Assembly (NCBI GenBank): GCA_002748835.1 | Contig: PDTL01000022.1 | Coordinates: forward strand, 1 to 64,000 | Direction of reading: 5' to 3' | Origin: Deltaproteobacteria bacterium | GTDB taxonomy: Bacteria > Desulfobacterota > Desulfobacteria > Desulfobacterales > GCA-2748835 | DNA length: 64,000 nt | Shown here: piece by piece, positions 31,303 through 40,075 of the stretch | Position numbering within the stretch: the first letter of the stretch is position 1 | How the letters are laid out: every line of letters starts with the position of its first letter | Notes under the pieces: model-generated | The model's database searches: none | What the model was told of the DNA's origin: nothing | What the model saw: only the letters and a program-made list of their open reading frames with translations | Position numbers and translations under genes: made by a program

Positions 31303-31504
31303 ACACTATCCGAGCGAGGCTACGGGAATCCTGAAAAATCGGATCAATCAGGAGGTCGGACGACGGGTTTGCATCCTGGAAGATCAGTACGATCGGGTTC
31401 TTCATCCTAACAGAAAACGTGCCAGTTTTTTTGAATCGGAGTGGGAGATCATTCCCCTCCCAGATCATCACCCTGCCCGCCGGAGGAAGTGTTTTAATCT
31501 ATAG
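31303..31504 (+). pseudogene. Probable C-terminal fragment of a disrupted gene
   Basis: From about 31304 one plus-strand frame reads through to TAG at 31502-31504 with protein-like content (ATGILKNRINQEVGRRVCIL, later SFFESEWEIIPLPDHHP) but has no start codon or ribosome-binding site. Composition is that of the surrounding GC-richer chromosome. It starts exactly where the AT-rich block ends, so it may be the tail of a gene cut off by insertion of that block. The family is not recognised. Confidence 0.45.
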
Positions 31505-32357
31505 CCATGCCTTTCGCTGGTTTTTTCATTTCTTCCCTGACATCGGATTCGCCTTTGGGCATTTCGCCGACGGATGCGCCGCCAAGCACATAGCCGCCGT
31601 CAAGACGAATGGTGGCACCGGTCATAAACGGTGCGTCGTTGAGGATGAAGTTGACGGCCCGGGTCACGTCCGCGATGGTGCCGGTACGGTTGCAGAGGGT
31701 GTGACGGGTGAGGGCGTTTTTTTCTTCAGCACTGAGCAGTCCCCAGCCGCGGGTGTCAGGTCCGTGGCGGGTTTCAATGAAGCCGAGCATGAGCTCGTTG
31801 ACCCGGATGCCGGGGGCGCCCATGCGGGCCCAGGTTTCGGTGAGGATGCCGATGCCGCGATTGGCGGCGGCATATCCATCGTTGAAAAAACGGTCGGCCG
31901 GGCCGCTTCTGCCGATAAGGGCGGCAATGGAGGAAAGGTTGATCACGCAGGCGTTTTCGGATTGTCTGAGCCAGGGGAGGGCGGCGTCAAACACCCAGCG
32001 TTTGGCTCGCAGGGTGGTGGCCATTTCAAGATCCCACTGGAATTCGGTATAGGGGCCGTGGACCACGGGCCAGCCGCCGCGTTCTATGTTATTTATAAGG
32101 ATGTCAATGCCGCCGAATGTTTCGGCGACGGATCTGACGGTGGTATGGATGGCCGATGCATCAAGCAGGTTGGTCTGCACGATGAGATGGGGAATGCCGA
32201 TGGTTGCCATGTCTTTTTCAAGATCGGGCAGGCTTTCCTCCCAGTCAAACCAGGTTGCAGCGACGCGGATGCCCTGGCGAGCAAGGTCCATGGCAATGCC
32301 TTTTCCGATACCTTTGACGGCGCCGAGTACCAGAGCTGTGCGGTTTTCGTCGGGCAT
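31494..32357 (-). CDS. SDR-family protein with altered active site
   Basis: Short-chain dehydrogenase/reductase fold (287 aa). The NAD(P) Gly motif is LGAVKGIGKGIA near residue 12; NLSSIAAL supplies the conserved Ser region near residue 140. The catalytic YxxxK motif reads YAAAN (in FFNDGYAAANRG), with Asn in place of the essential Lys. The C-terminal TGATIRLDGGYVLGG segment is typical. The frame is open from 32501, but ATG 32357 follows AAAAGGAGGAATCC. It is the second gene of a minus-strand pair with the cysteine-cluster protein. Catalysis is uncertain; a regulatory or binding role is possible. Confidence 0.85.
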   Translation of the reverse strand: MPDENRTALVLGAVKGIGKGIAMDLARQGIRVAATWFDWEESLPDLEKDMATIGIPHLIVQTNLLDASAIHTTVRSVAETFGGIDILINNIERGGWPVVHGPYTEFQWDLEMATTLRAKRWVFDAALPWLRQSENACVINLSSIAALIGRSGPADRFFNDGYAAANRGIGILTETWARMGAPGIRVNELMLGFIETRHGPDTRGWGLLSAEEKNALTRHTLCNRTGTIADVTRAVNFILNDAPFMTGATIRLDGGYVLGGASVGEMPKGESDVREEMKKPAKGMAID

Positions 32358-32382
32358 GGGGATTCCTCCTTTTCGGGTGGGA

Positions 32383-33114
32383 TTAGCGTGCATCTCCGAA
32401 CAGGTAGCGTCGGATCCATGAGAGGCCGAAGGTGAGCAGGGCTTCATCGGATGACAAGGCTTCCTGTATTTCCGAGTCGGTAATAGGGAACGGTCGCTCA
32501 AGGGTGTGATTGGTTATCCGGGTTCGGAAGGTGGTCAGATCGTAACAGGCCATGTAGAAGCGGGCCCCGTCTTCCGGACCCAGTGGGCCAGGGCGGAGGC
32601 GGGCTTTGAGGCTGATCAATTCGAGCAGGGCGTCGTTCTGTCGGTTGTATTCGCTCAGATCCTGATCGGCCATCCAGTCCTTGGGGGTTCGGGCGGTTCC
32701 TTTTTCAAACCCTCGGCAATGGGGTTCCTGGAGTACGGCAAAGTGTTCGGTGATGGCACCGGTTTGGCGGCAGCGGCGGATGGCGCGTGCCAGCGGGTAG
32801 GTTCTACAGGATGCCGGGCGGTCCTCATAAACACTGCAGCCTGCCCTTGTAACAAAGGGGCACAAACGATGGGGAGTGTCGGCCATGTTCAAACAGACCA
32901 CAGGGAGGCCGGTTTCCGGTCCTTGATGAACCTCGGTATAGGTAGTTAGAAAAACCGTGGAAGTGGTTTTCATTCGACGGGTTAGCCTGAGGACATCATA
33001 GGGGGTTAAAAACTGGTTCAGGTCTCGGCAGCATTCGTTGAAGCAGGGCACATCCGGGTTGCAGTCGAACGTGAACGCTGTGTTCGGGTCAAGGGGGGCC
33101 AGGCTGGGTTCCAT
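32383..33114 (-). CDS. YkgJ-type cysteine-cluster protein
   Basis: A 243-residue protein of the YkgJ (zinc- or iron-chelating) cysteine-cluster family. The diagnostic CFNECCRDL lies near residue 25, followed by CPFVTRAGCSVYEDRPASCR around residues 86-106. These Cys residues probably bind a metal or Fe-S cluster. The molecular role of the family is unknown. It lies 26 bases upstream of the SDR gene and is presumably cotranscribed with it. Confidence 0.85.
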   Translation of the reverse strand: MEPSLAPLDPNTAFTFDCNPDVPCFNECCRDLNQFLTPYDVLRLTRRMKTTSTVFLTTYTEVHQGPETGLPVVCLNMADTPHRLCPFVTRAGCSVYEDRPASCRTYPLARAIRRCRQTGAITEHFAVLQEPHCRGFEKGTARTPKDWMADQDLSEYNRQNDALLELISLKARLRPGPLGPEDGARFYMACYDLTTFRTRITNHTLERPFPITDSEIQEALSSDEALLTFGLSWIRRYLFGDAR

Positions 33115-33618
33115 CTGGGTTCCTTCGGGTTGCGGTTAGGGTTAAAACTCCCCGGTCGATGAGGCCGGCGGGGAAATCTATCATCCCTATCTGGGGCGTT
33201 TCTGTCAAGTGCGGAAACGGCCGGGTGTAAGCAGCTGTCTATGTAGTTGAATCCGATTTTATATCAAATAGATATGACTTTTTTTGAAGCGGTGCAGATC
33301 CCAGCGTAACTGCCGGTGCGCAGGGCTGGTGAAAGTGCTTGACAAGGCCTGGGGCCGGTGTTAACAATGTCGCTTGATATAATTTTCTGACCTCGTCTGT
33401 GGTAACATTCGTTTTTTTTTAGTCACCATAAAGGGTTAGACTCTAAAACCGCACCGTGCCTTCTCTGTACGAAAGCGTAGTGAAAAGGCTGAAAACGTCC
33501 TGTGCGGTTAAAAATAAAGACGTGGTGTTTATGAAAGTGCGGGCTGCCGTGCTTTCAAATGATAATAATTGTTGATTCGGACAAATGATTTTAACACACA
33601 AGTAGGAGGTATGACTCA
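33115..33618 (+). promoter_or_regulatory. Upstream region of aprBA with candidate promoter
   Basis: About 500 bases without a supported gene, between divergent genes. TTGACA at 33339-33344 is followed after 17 bases by TAACAA (33362-33367); a perfect TATAAT lies at 33378-33383 but has no good -35. Either could serve the apr genes, leaving a leader of more than 200 bases. The region ends with AGTAGGAGGTATGACTC before aprB. Confidence 0.4.
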
Positions 33619-34068
33619 ATGCCAAGCTTTGTAATCACCGAAAAATGCGACGGCTGCAAAGGTGGGGAAAAGACTGCATGTATGTACATCTGCCCCAACG
33701 ACCTGATGGTACTGGATCCGAATACCATGAAGGCTTACAATCAGGAACCGGATGCGTGCTGGGAATGCTTTTCCTGCATCAAAATCTGCCCGAACCAGGC
33801 GATTGGCGTTCGCGGTTACTCTGACTTTGTTCCCATGGGATCTGACTTGGTGCCGATGATGGGTACGGAAGACATTATGTGGACCTGTAAATTCCGTAAC
33901 GGCGTTGTCAAGCGATTTAAGTTCCCGATCCGTACCACGGCGGAAGGTGCCGCCAATGCCTATGAAGATCTTAAGGGTAAGGACATCAACTCTGAATTTC
34001 TGTCCACCGAAGAAGCGGATAATGCAACTTTGGTAATGCCGAAAGAACCGCCGGTCTGGAAATCCTGA
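33619..34068 (+). CDS. aprB: Adenylylsulfate reductase, beta subunit
   Basis: Electron-transfer subunit of cytoplasmic APS reductase, the enzyme reducing adenosine-5'-phosphosulfate to sulfite and AMP. It is a 149-residue ferredoxin-like protein with two [4Fe-4S] clusters: CDGCKGGEKTACMYICP near residue 11 and CWECFSCIKICP near residue 47. Length and the C-terminal tail that wraps the alpha subunit are typical. An AGTAGGAGG ribosome-binding site lies upstream. It is followed by aprA in the usual aprB-aprA order. Confidence 0.97.
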   Translation: MPSFVITEKCDGCKGGEKTACMYICPNDLMVLDPNTMKAYNQEPDACWECFSCIKICPNQAIGVRGYSDFVPMGSDLVPMMGTEDIMWTCKFRNGVVKRFKFPIRTTAEGAANAYEDLKGKDINSEFLSTEEADNATLVMPKEPPVWKS

Positions 34069-34134
34069 TTATACCGGGTGTTTGAATCGGACGAAAAAAC
34101 AATTCCCTTATGAACGTTTAGGAGGATACATAAA

Positions 34135-36111
34135 ATGGCAATGCCGAATCTGCCGATTGGCGAACTGAAGTGCGTTGAAACCCCTGAAGTTAAAGAAATG
34201 GAAGTCGACATCCTGATCGTAGGTGGTGGTATGGCTGCCTGCGGTACTGCTTTTGAAGTCAAAAAGTGGGCTGACGACGATATGAAGATCCTGCTGGTAG
34301 ACAAAGCGGCAATGGAACGTTCCGGCGCGGTTGCTCAGGGTCTGTCTGCTATTAACACCTACATCGGCGAAAACGATGTTGATGATTATGTCCGCATGGT
34401 GCGTAACGACCTGATGGGTATCGTTCGTGAAGACCTGATCTTCGACCTTGGCCGTCACGTTGATGATTCTGTACACCTGTTCGAAGAATGGGGTCTGCCG
34501 GTCTGGAAAAAAGACGACCAGAATAAAAACCTTGACGGTAAAAAAGGCGCGAAAATGGGTACCCTGAAAGAAGGTGCCAAGCCTGTACGTACCGGTAAGT
34601 GGCAGATCATGATCAACGGTGAATCCTACAAGCGGATTGTTGCTGAAGCGGCTAAAAAAGCCCTGGGCGAAGAAAACATCCTGGAACGTGTTTTTATCGT
34701 TGAACTGCTGAACGACAAGAACGAAGAAAACCGGATCGCCGGTGCGGTTGGTTTTTCTACCCGTGAAAACGTTGTCTACTACATCAAGTGTAACACTGCC
34801 ATGGTTGCCTGCGGTGGTGCGGTTAACATTTATCAGCCCCGTTCCGTTGGTGAAGGCAAAGGCCGTGCCTGGTATCCCGTATGGAACGCAGGTTCCACCT
34901 ACACCATGGCATTGCGTGCCGGTGCTGAACTCTCTATGATGGAAAACCGTTTCACCCCGGCCCGTTTTAAAGATGGTTACGGCCCGGTGGGTGCCTGGTT
35001 CCTTTTGTTCAAAGCACATCTGGAAAACGCTGTCGGTGAAAACTACGCGGCTTCCGATGCTGCCAAGCAGGAACTGGAAAACTACGCACCTTACGGAACA
35101 GCTCCGATCACGCCGACCTGTCTGCGTAACCACCTGATGCTGTTCGAAATGAAAGCCGGTCGGGGTCCGATCATGATGGTGACCTCCAAGGCCCTGAAAA
35201 AACTGGGTGAAACCATGGACAAGAAAGAACTCAAGCATCTGGAAGCAGAAGCCTGGGAAGACTTCCTTGACATGACCTGTGGTCAGGCAAACCTGTGGTG
35301 TGCAACCAACACCGAGCCGGAAAAGAAAGACTCTGAAATCATGCCGACCGAACCGTACCTGCTCGGTTCTCACTCTGGGTGCTGCGGTATCTGGGTTTCC
35401 GGTATTGACGAAGACTGGGTTCCCGATGATTACAAATGGGGCGACAACGGTGTGGTTTACAAGCAGATGACCACCTGTAAAGGTCTGTTTACCGCTGCGG
35501 ACGGTATCGGTTGTTCCGGTCACAAGTTCTCCTCCGGTTCCCATGCGGAAGGCCGTATCGCCGCCAAACAGATGGTTCGCTGGGTCCAGAACCACAAAGA
35601 TTTCAAACCTGAGCCCGAAATGACAGCTCAGGAAGCAGCGGACATGGTTTGGAAGCCGGTTAAAACCTGGTTTGAGCACAAAGACTACTCAACTCATCGC
35701 GACGTCAACCCGAAATTCTGCAAGCCGTCCGGTATGACCATGCGTCTGATGAAAGCCACCAACGAGTATGGTGGTGGGGTTGCAACATACTATGCTACCA
35801 ACGATGCTGCCCTGACGCACCTGATGGAGCTGTTCGAAATGATGCGTGAAGACTGCGAATACCTCGCAGCCGGTGACCTGCACGAACTGATGCGCTGCTG
35901 GGAGATTTTCCACCGTATTTATACGGTTGAAGCCCACTGCCGTCACATCCACTTCCGTAAAGAATCCCGCTTCCCGGGCTTCTACTATCGGACCGACTTC
36001 ATGGGCCAGGATGATGAAAACTGGTTCACATTCGTTAACTCTACTTACAACAAGAAGACGAATGAATGGTCACTCAAGCAGGTACCGTATCACCGCATCA
36101 TTCCGATGTAG
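34135..36111 (+). CDS. aprA: Adenylylsulfate reductase, alpha subunit
   Basis: FAD-containing catalytic subunit (658 aa) of APS reductase; it forms a sulfite-FAD adduct. The FAD-binding VDILIVGGGMAACGTA is at about residues 23-38; SGAVAQGLSAINTYIGE near residue 64 and SGSHAEGRIAAKQM near residue 467 are family signatures. It belongs to the fumarate reductase/succinate dehydrogenase flavoprotein superfamily. TAGGAGG lies before the ATG. Codon choice (GAA, AAA, GGT, CTG) is more biased than in neighbours, consistent with high expression. A terminator follows. Confidence 0.98.
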   Translation: MAMPNLPIGELKCVETPEVKEMEVDILIVGGGMAACGTAFEVKKWADDDMKILLVDKAAMERSGAVAQGLSAINTYIGENDVDDYVRMVRNDLMGIVREDLIFDLGRHVDDSVHLFEEWGLPVWKKDDQNKNLDGKKGAKMGTLKEGAKPVRTGKWQIMINGESYKRIVAEAAKKALGEENILERVFIVELLNDKNEENRIAGAVGFSTRENVVYYIKCNTAMVACGGAVNIYQPRSVGEGKGRAWYPVWNAGSTYTMALRAGAELSMMENRFTPARFKDGYGPVGAWFLLFKAHLENAVGENYAASDAAKQELENYAPYGTAPITPTCLRNHLMLFEMKAGRGPIMMVTSKALKKLGETMDKKELKHLEAEAWEDFLDMTCGQANLWCATNTEPEKKDSEIMPTEPYLLGSHSGCCGIWVSGIDEDWVPDDYKWGDNGVVYKQMTTCKGLFTAADGIGCSGHKFSSGSHAEGRIAAKQMVRWVQNHKDFKPEPEMTAQEAADMVWKPVKTWFEHKDYSTHRDVNPKFCKPSGMTMRLMKATNEYGGGVATYYATNDAALTHLMELFEMMREDCEYLAAGDLHELMRCWEIFHRIYTVEAHCRHIHFRKESRFPGFYYRTDFMGQDDENWFTFVNSTYNKKTNEWSLKQVPYHRIIPM

Positions 36112-36149
36112 TCAGCGGAATGCCGCGTAAAGTGATTCAGTAAGATCCG

Positions 36150-36189
36150 CCTCCAGGTATCCCTTTCCGGGGGTGCCTGGAGGTTTTTT
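36150..36189 (+). terminator. Terminator after aprA
   Basis: CCTCCAGG (36150-36157) pairs with CCTGGAGG (36176-36183), followed by six T residues. It separates aprBA from qmoABC transcriptionally, so the electron donor complex can be expressed at a different level. Confidence 0.88.
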
Positions 36190-36369
36190 CATGCAGGCGT
36201 TTTTTCAACTGGATGATACCCTCGCCGTGCCCGGATGTGTGCCGGTTTTTTTCCCATTGATATAAAACCGTCAGACATATGGGCACCGTGGGACGGATAA
36301 CAACGTTTCCAGTGCCGGGCAGATTCTTTTCAGGATTTTTAAGAACCTAATCAATAACGGAGGGACAGC

Positions 36370-37644
36370 ATGACAGTAGAAAGTTCAGCCCCTGCTAGCG
36401 GAAGCATTCTGGTCGTCGGGGGAGGGATAAGTGGCTTGACCACCGCCCTCGAAGCAGCTGAAGTCGGTTATGATGTGTTTATCGTCGAAAAAGGCCCCTC
36501 TCTGGGCGGCCGCGTAGCACAGCTCAACCAGTACTTCCCCAAACTTTGCCCCCCTACCTGCGGGCTGGAAATCCAGTTCAGGCGGATCCGCGACAACCAG
36601 CGGATCAAGGTGATCACCCTGGCCGATATTGAATCAGTCACCGGTGCACCGGGCAATTATGATGTCGCGGTTCGGGTGAACCCGCGTTATGTCAATGAGA
36701 ATTGTACAGCCTGCGGTGCTTGTGCACAGGTCTGTGAAACCGAGATCCAGAATGATCACAACTATGGCATGGATACCTGCAAGGCCGCGTACCTGCCCCA
36801 TGAGATGGCATTCCCTCAGCGGTATGTCCTGGCGCCGGAAATTATCGGCACCGAAGACGCCAAAAAATGCAAAGAAGCCTGTCAGTATGATGCCATCGAT
36901 CTGGACATGGCACCCAAGACCCTGAACCTGAAAGTTGGCTCTGTGGTATGGGCCACTGGCTGGCAACCGTATGATGCCACCAAGATCGATAACCTGGGAT
37001 TTGGTCGTTACCGAAACATCGTCACCAACATGATGATGGAACGCCTGGCAGCAACCAATGGGCCGACTGCTGGCAAGATCATCCGTCCGTCTGATGATAA
37101 AGCACCTGAGACCGTTGGTTTCGTGCAATGCGCCGGTTCCCGTGATGAAAATCACCTGCCCTACTGCTCCTATATCTGCTGCATGGCATCCCTCAAGCAG
37201 GCCACCTATATTCGCGCCCAATATCCGGATGCGAAAATCTATATCTTCTATATTGACATGCGCGCGCCCGGTCAGCGGTACGAAAAATTCTACAAGATGC
37301 TCAAAGATGACGAGAACGTCTTCTTTGTCAAGGGCAAGGTCGCTGCTGTGGACGAAGATGCAGACGGCAACGTCATCCTGACTGCGGAAAACGCCGTGAC
37401 CGGTGAAAAGGTTTCTCAGAAGGTGGATATGGCGGTTCTGGCAACCGGCATGCAGCCCAGCCTGTCCGGTATCAAGCCTGAAGCGGATCTGAAGTTCAAT
37501 GAAGACGGCTTCATCGTCAATGATTTCAGCAAGGGCGGTATGTTTGCAGCCGGATGCGCCAACAAGCCTGCTGACGTCATCTCCAGCAACCAGAACGCTA
37601 CCGGTATGGCCCTCAAAGCGATTCAAACCCTGGTGAAGAGGTAG
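36370..37644 (+). CDS. qmoA: Quinone-interacting oxidoreductase subunit QmoA
   Basis: Flavoprotein subunit (424 aa) of the Qmo complex, thought to pass electrons from menaquinol toward APS reductase; related to heterodisulfide reductase HdrA. The FAD-binding motif ILVVGGGISGLTTALEA is at about residues 13-29, and Cys-rich CTACGACAQVCETE near residue 112 suggests an Fe-S site. It has HdrA-like GSVVWATGWQPYD and VGFVQCAGSRDENHLPYCS segments. The ATG follows AACGGAGGGACAGC. First gene of qmoABC, its own unit after the apr terminator. Confidence 0.95.
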   Translation: MTVESSAPASGSILVVGGGISGLTTALEAAEVGYDVFIVEKGPSLGGRVAQLNQYFPKLCPPTCGLEIQFRRIRDNQRIKVITLADIESVTGAPGNYDVAVRVNPRYVNENCTACGACAQVCETEIQNDHNYGMDTCKAAYLPHEMAFPQRYVLAPEIIGTEDAKKCKEACQYDAIDLDMAPKTLNLKVGSVVWATGWQPYDATKIDNLGFGRYRNIVTNMMMERLAATNGPTAGKIIRPSDDKAPETVGFVQCAGSRDENHLPYCSYICCMASLKQATYIRAQYPDAKIYIFYIDMRAPGQRYEKFYKMLKDDENVFFVKGKVAAVDEDADGNVILTAENAVTGEKVSQKVDMAVLATGMQPSLSGIKPEADLKFNEDGFIVNDFSKGGMFAAGCANKPADVISSNQNATGMALKAIQTLVKR

Positions 37645-37656
37645 GAGGAGATATCC

Positions 37657-39993
37657 ATGTCTAAGAAATACGGTGTATATATCTGTACAGGATGCGGTAT
37701 CGGAGCGGCCTTGAACGTCGACAAGCTGGTGGATGTTGCCGGTGAAAAAGGGTTTGACTGTAAAACCCATGGCTGCTTCTGCGGTCAGGAAGGTCTCGAC
37801 ATTATCAAGCAGGACGTGGCTGACGGCACCAACGCACTGGCTATTGCCGCCTGTTCCCGTCGTGTGAATTTCGATATTTTCAAGTTTGATGGCTGTGTGG
37901 TGGACCGTGTCAGCCTGCGGGAAGGGGTGACCTGGAGTCACAGTCACGAAGAATTCCCCAAACCGGTTACCGAAGACGAGCTGGCGGACGACTATTTTGT
38001 CGACCGTATCCAGATGATGGCGGAAGACTATATTCGGATGGGCATGGCCCGAATCGAAAAGATCGATGTACCGGAACCCTATCAACTGGACAACTTTTCC
38101 CACAAGATTCTCGTCATTGGCGGGGGGGTCACGGGTATGACGGCGGCGCTGGATGCGGCTGCCGCCGGGTACAAGGCAACCATTGTTGAAAAAGAACCCG
38201 CTCTCGGCGGATACGCGGCCAAATTGCGTCAGCAAATGCCGGTGGAACTTCCGTTTGAAGACCTGATGCCGACCGTGGTTGCGGATAAAATCGCGGCTGT
38301 GAGCGCATCTGACGCCATTGATGTCAAAACCAATACCGTGGTTGCCCGTATTGCCGGTCAGCCGGGTGACTTTACCGTGACCTTCAAGAAGCCGGGTGAA
38401 GAAATCGAGTTTGACGTACCCCAGGCGGTTCCGCCGGAAATGCGGGTGGATGAAAACGGTAACGAGCTGGATGTGGATCAGATCCGTGAAATCTACAACA
38501 AACTCAACGAAGGCCGCGCCGATGTCCTGACCATGGACCCGAACGGTGAAAAATATGGCGCCGTTGTGCTGGCCGCCGGTTTCAAGCCTGCTGTGGTTGA
38601 AGGTGAGGCCTACGCGCATCTGGGTGTGGATCTGCCGGATGTCGTGACCAACGCCCAGTTTGAAGAGATTGCTGCCAAGGGTAAAGTTGTCCGTCCGTCT
38701 GACGGCAAACCGGCCAAGAATGTTGTCTTCATCCAGAGCCCGGGCAAAGACGGTGCCGATGAAGATTTCGCCTACGCCAGCGCTGTGACCAGCATGATTG
38801 CCCTGAAGCAGGCCAAGTATGTGCGTGAAGATTATGAAGACGGTAAAGCCTACATTGTTTACCAGCACATGCGGACCCCGGGCTTCCAGGAATACTTCTA
38901 CAAATCGATGCAGCAGGAGCCGGGCATCTTCATGACCAAAGGGGAAGTGGAATGTGTTGCAGCAGCCGGCGCGGGGCTTGTCGTGGATGCCAAAAACACC
39001 CTTCTGGGGGATGGCCTGCGGATAAAAGCGGATATGGTTGTGCTGGCAGCCGGTATGGAGCCGGCGACCAAGGATGATCCCGTTGTCAACCTGGCTTATC
39101 GTCAGGGACCGGGCTTCCGTGATATCGGCCTGTTCGATGGATATGCAGACTCCAATTTTATTTGTTTCCCGTACGAAACCCAGCGGACCGGTATTTACTC
39201 AGCCGGTTGTGTTCGTCGCAGCATGACCATTGAAGAATCCATGGAAGACGCCACGGGCGCGGCCCTCAAGGCGATCCAGTGTATTCAGTCCTCCAACCGT
39301 GGTGTGGCGGTTCATCCCCGCTCCGGCGACCAGACCTTTCCGGATTTCTTCTTCCAGCGGTGTACCCAGTGCAAGCGCTGCACCGAAGAATGTCCGTTCG
39401 GGGCCCTGGACGATGATGAACGCGGTACACCGAAACCGAACCCCACCCGCTGCCGTCGCTGCGGTACCTGTATGGGGGCGTGTCCGGAACGTATCATCGG
39501 TTTTAAAGATTACAGCATCGACAGTGTTGGCTCGATGATCAAGTCTATCTGGGTTCCCTCGGATATGGACTTTGATGAGCCGCCCATGCGGATTCTCGGT
39601 CTGGTCTGCGAAAACGATGCCCTGCCGGCGCTTGATATGGCGGCCATGAACCGCCTGCCCTATCATGCGGATGTACGGATTGTGCCTGTGCGCTGCCTGG
39701 GTTCTGTTAACGTGATCTGGATCAAGGATGCATTGAGCCAGGGGATGGACGGCGTGTTCCTCCTGGGCTGCAAGCATGGTGATGATTATCAGTGCCATTT
39801 TGTCAAGGGCAGTGAGCTGATGGACATCCGTTCGAGGAAAATGGGTGATACCCTGACCAGCCTCGGTCTGGAAGACGAGCGTGTCGAGCAGATGGAAGTT
39901 GCCATTGACGACTATGACAAGGTACCGGGTATGATCAATACCTTTGTTGAAAAAATCGAAGCCATGGGCCCGAACCCCTTTAAGGGCTTCTAA
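37657..39993 (+). CDS. qmoB: Quinone-interacting oxidoreductase subunit QmoB
   Basis: Large HdrA-like flavoprotein (778 aa) with extra modules. N-terminal cysteines (CTGCGIGAAL; CKTHGCFC) may bind a cluster. The FAD-binding segment VIGGGVTGMTAALDAAAAG is near residue 153. Two ferredoxin-type [4Fe-4S] motifs lie near residues 570-615 (CTQCKRCTEECP; CRRCGTCMGACPE). The C-terminal roughly 140 residues resemble MvhD/FrhD, the small subunit linking Hdr to hydrogenase or formate dehydrogenase, which fits an electron-partner role. It follows qmoA after 12 bases. Confidence 0.95.
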   Translation: MSKKYGVYICTGCGIGAALNVDKLVDVAGEKGFDCKTHGCFCGQEGLDIIKQDVADGTNALAIAACSRRVNFDIFKFDGCVVDRVSLREGVTWSHSHEEFPKPVTEDELADDYFVDRIQMMAEDYIRMGMARIEKIDVPEPYQLDNFSHKILVIGGGVTGMTAALDAAAAGYKATIVEKEPALGGYAAKLRQQMPVELPFEDLMPTVVADKIAAVSASDAIDVKTNTVVARIAGQPGDFTVTFKKPGEEIEFDVPQAVPPEMRVDENGNELDVDQIREIYNKLNEGRADVLTMDPNGEKYGAVVLAAGFKPAVVEGEAYAHLGVDLPDVVTNAQFEEIAAKGKVVRPSDGKPAKNVVFIQSPGKDGADEDFAYASAVTSMIALKQAKYVREDYEDGKAYIVYQHMRTPGFQEYFYKSMQQEPGIFMTKGEVECVAAAGAGLVVDAKNTLLGDGLRIKADMVVLAAGMEPATKDDPVVNLAYRQGPGFRDIGLFDGYADSNFICFPYETQRTGIYSAGCVRRSMTIEESMEDATGAALKAIQCIQSSNRGVAVHPRSGDQTFPDFFFQRCTQCKRCTEECPFGALDDDERGTPKPNPTRCRRCGTCMGACPERIIGFKDYSIDSVGSMIKSIWVPSDMDFDEPPMRILGLVCENDALPALDMAAMNRLPYHADVRIVPVRCLGSVNVIWIKDALSQGMDGVFLLGCKHGDDYQCHFVKGSELMDIRSRKMGDTLTSLGLEDERVEQMEVAIDDYDKVPGMINTFVEKIEAMGPNPFKGF

Positions 39994-40075
39994 TTGCCTG
40001 AACGCTGATAACATCATCTGGAACTGATTGAGATTGTGGTCTCGTCTATGAACAGATAGCAGGAGGAATAGCATA

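Noticed and set aside
31283..31471. A 62-codon minus-strand open frame between the TPR and SDR genes
   Set aside because: It overlaps the 3' end of the TPR gene, has no ribosome-binding site, and the plus strand offers a more protein-like frame.
31419..32435. A 338-codon plus-strand open frame opposite the SDR gene
   Set aside because: It is antisense to a recognisable SDR protein with a strong ribosome-binding site; its Gly/Asp/His-rich translation matches no family.
34108..35679. A 523-codon minus-strand open frame opposite aprA
   Set aside because: It is entirely antisense to a certain gene with strong codon bias, which commonly leaves the opposite frame open.
36634..38868. A 744-codon minus-strand open frame opposite qmoA/qmoB
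   Set aside because: It is a shadow produced by the biased codon use of the qmo genes; there is no ribosome-binding site or recognisable domain.
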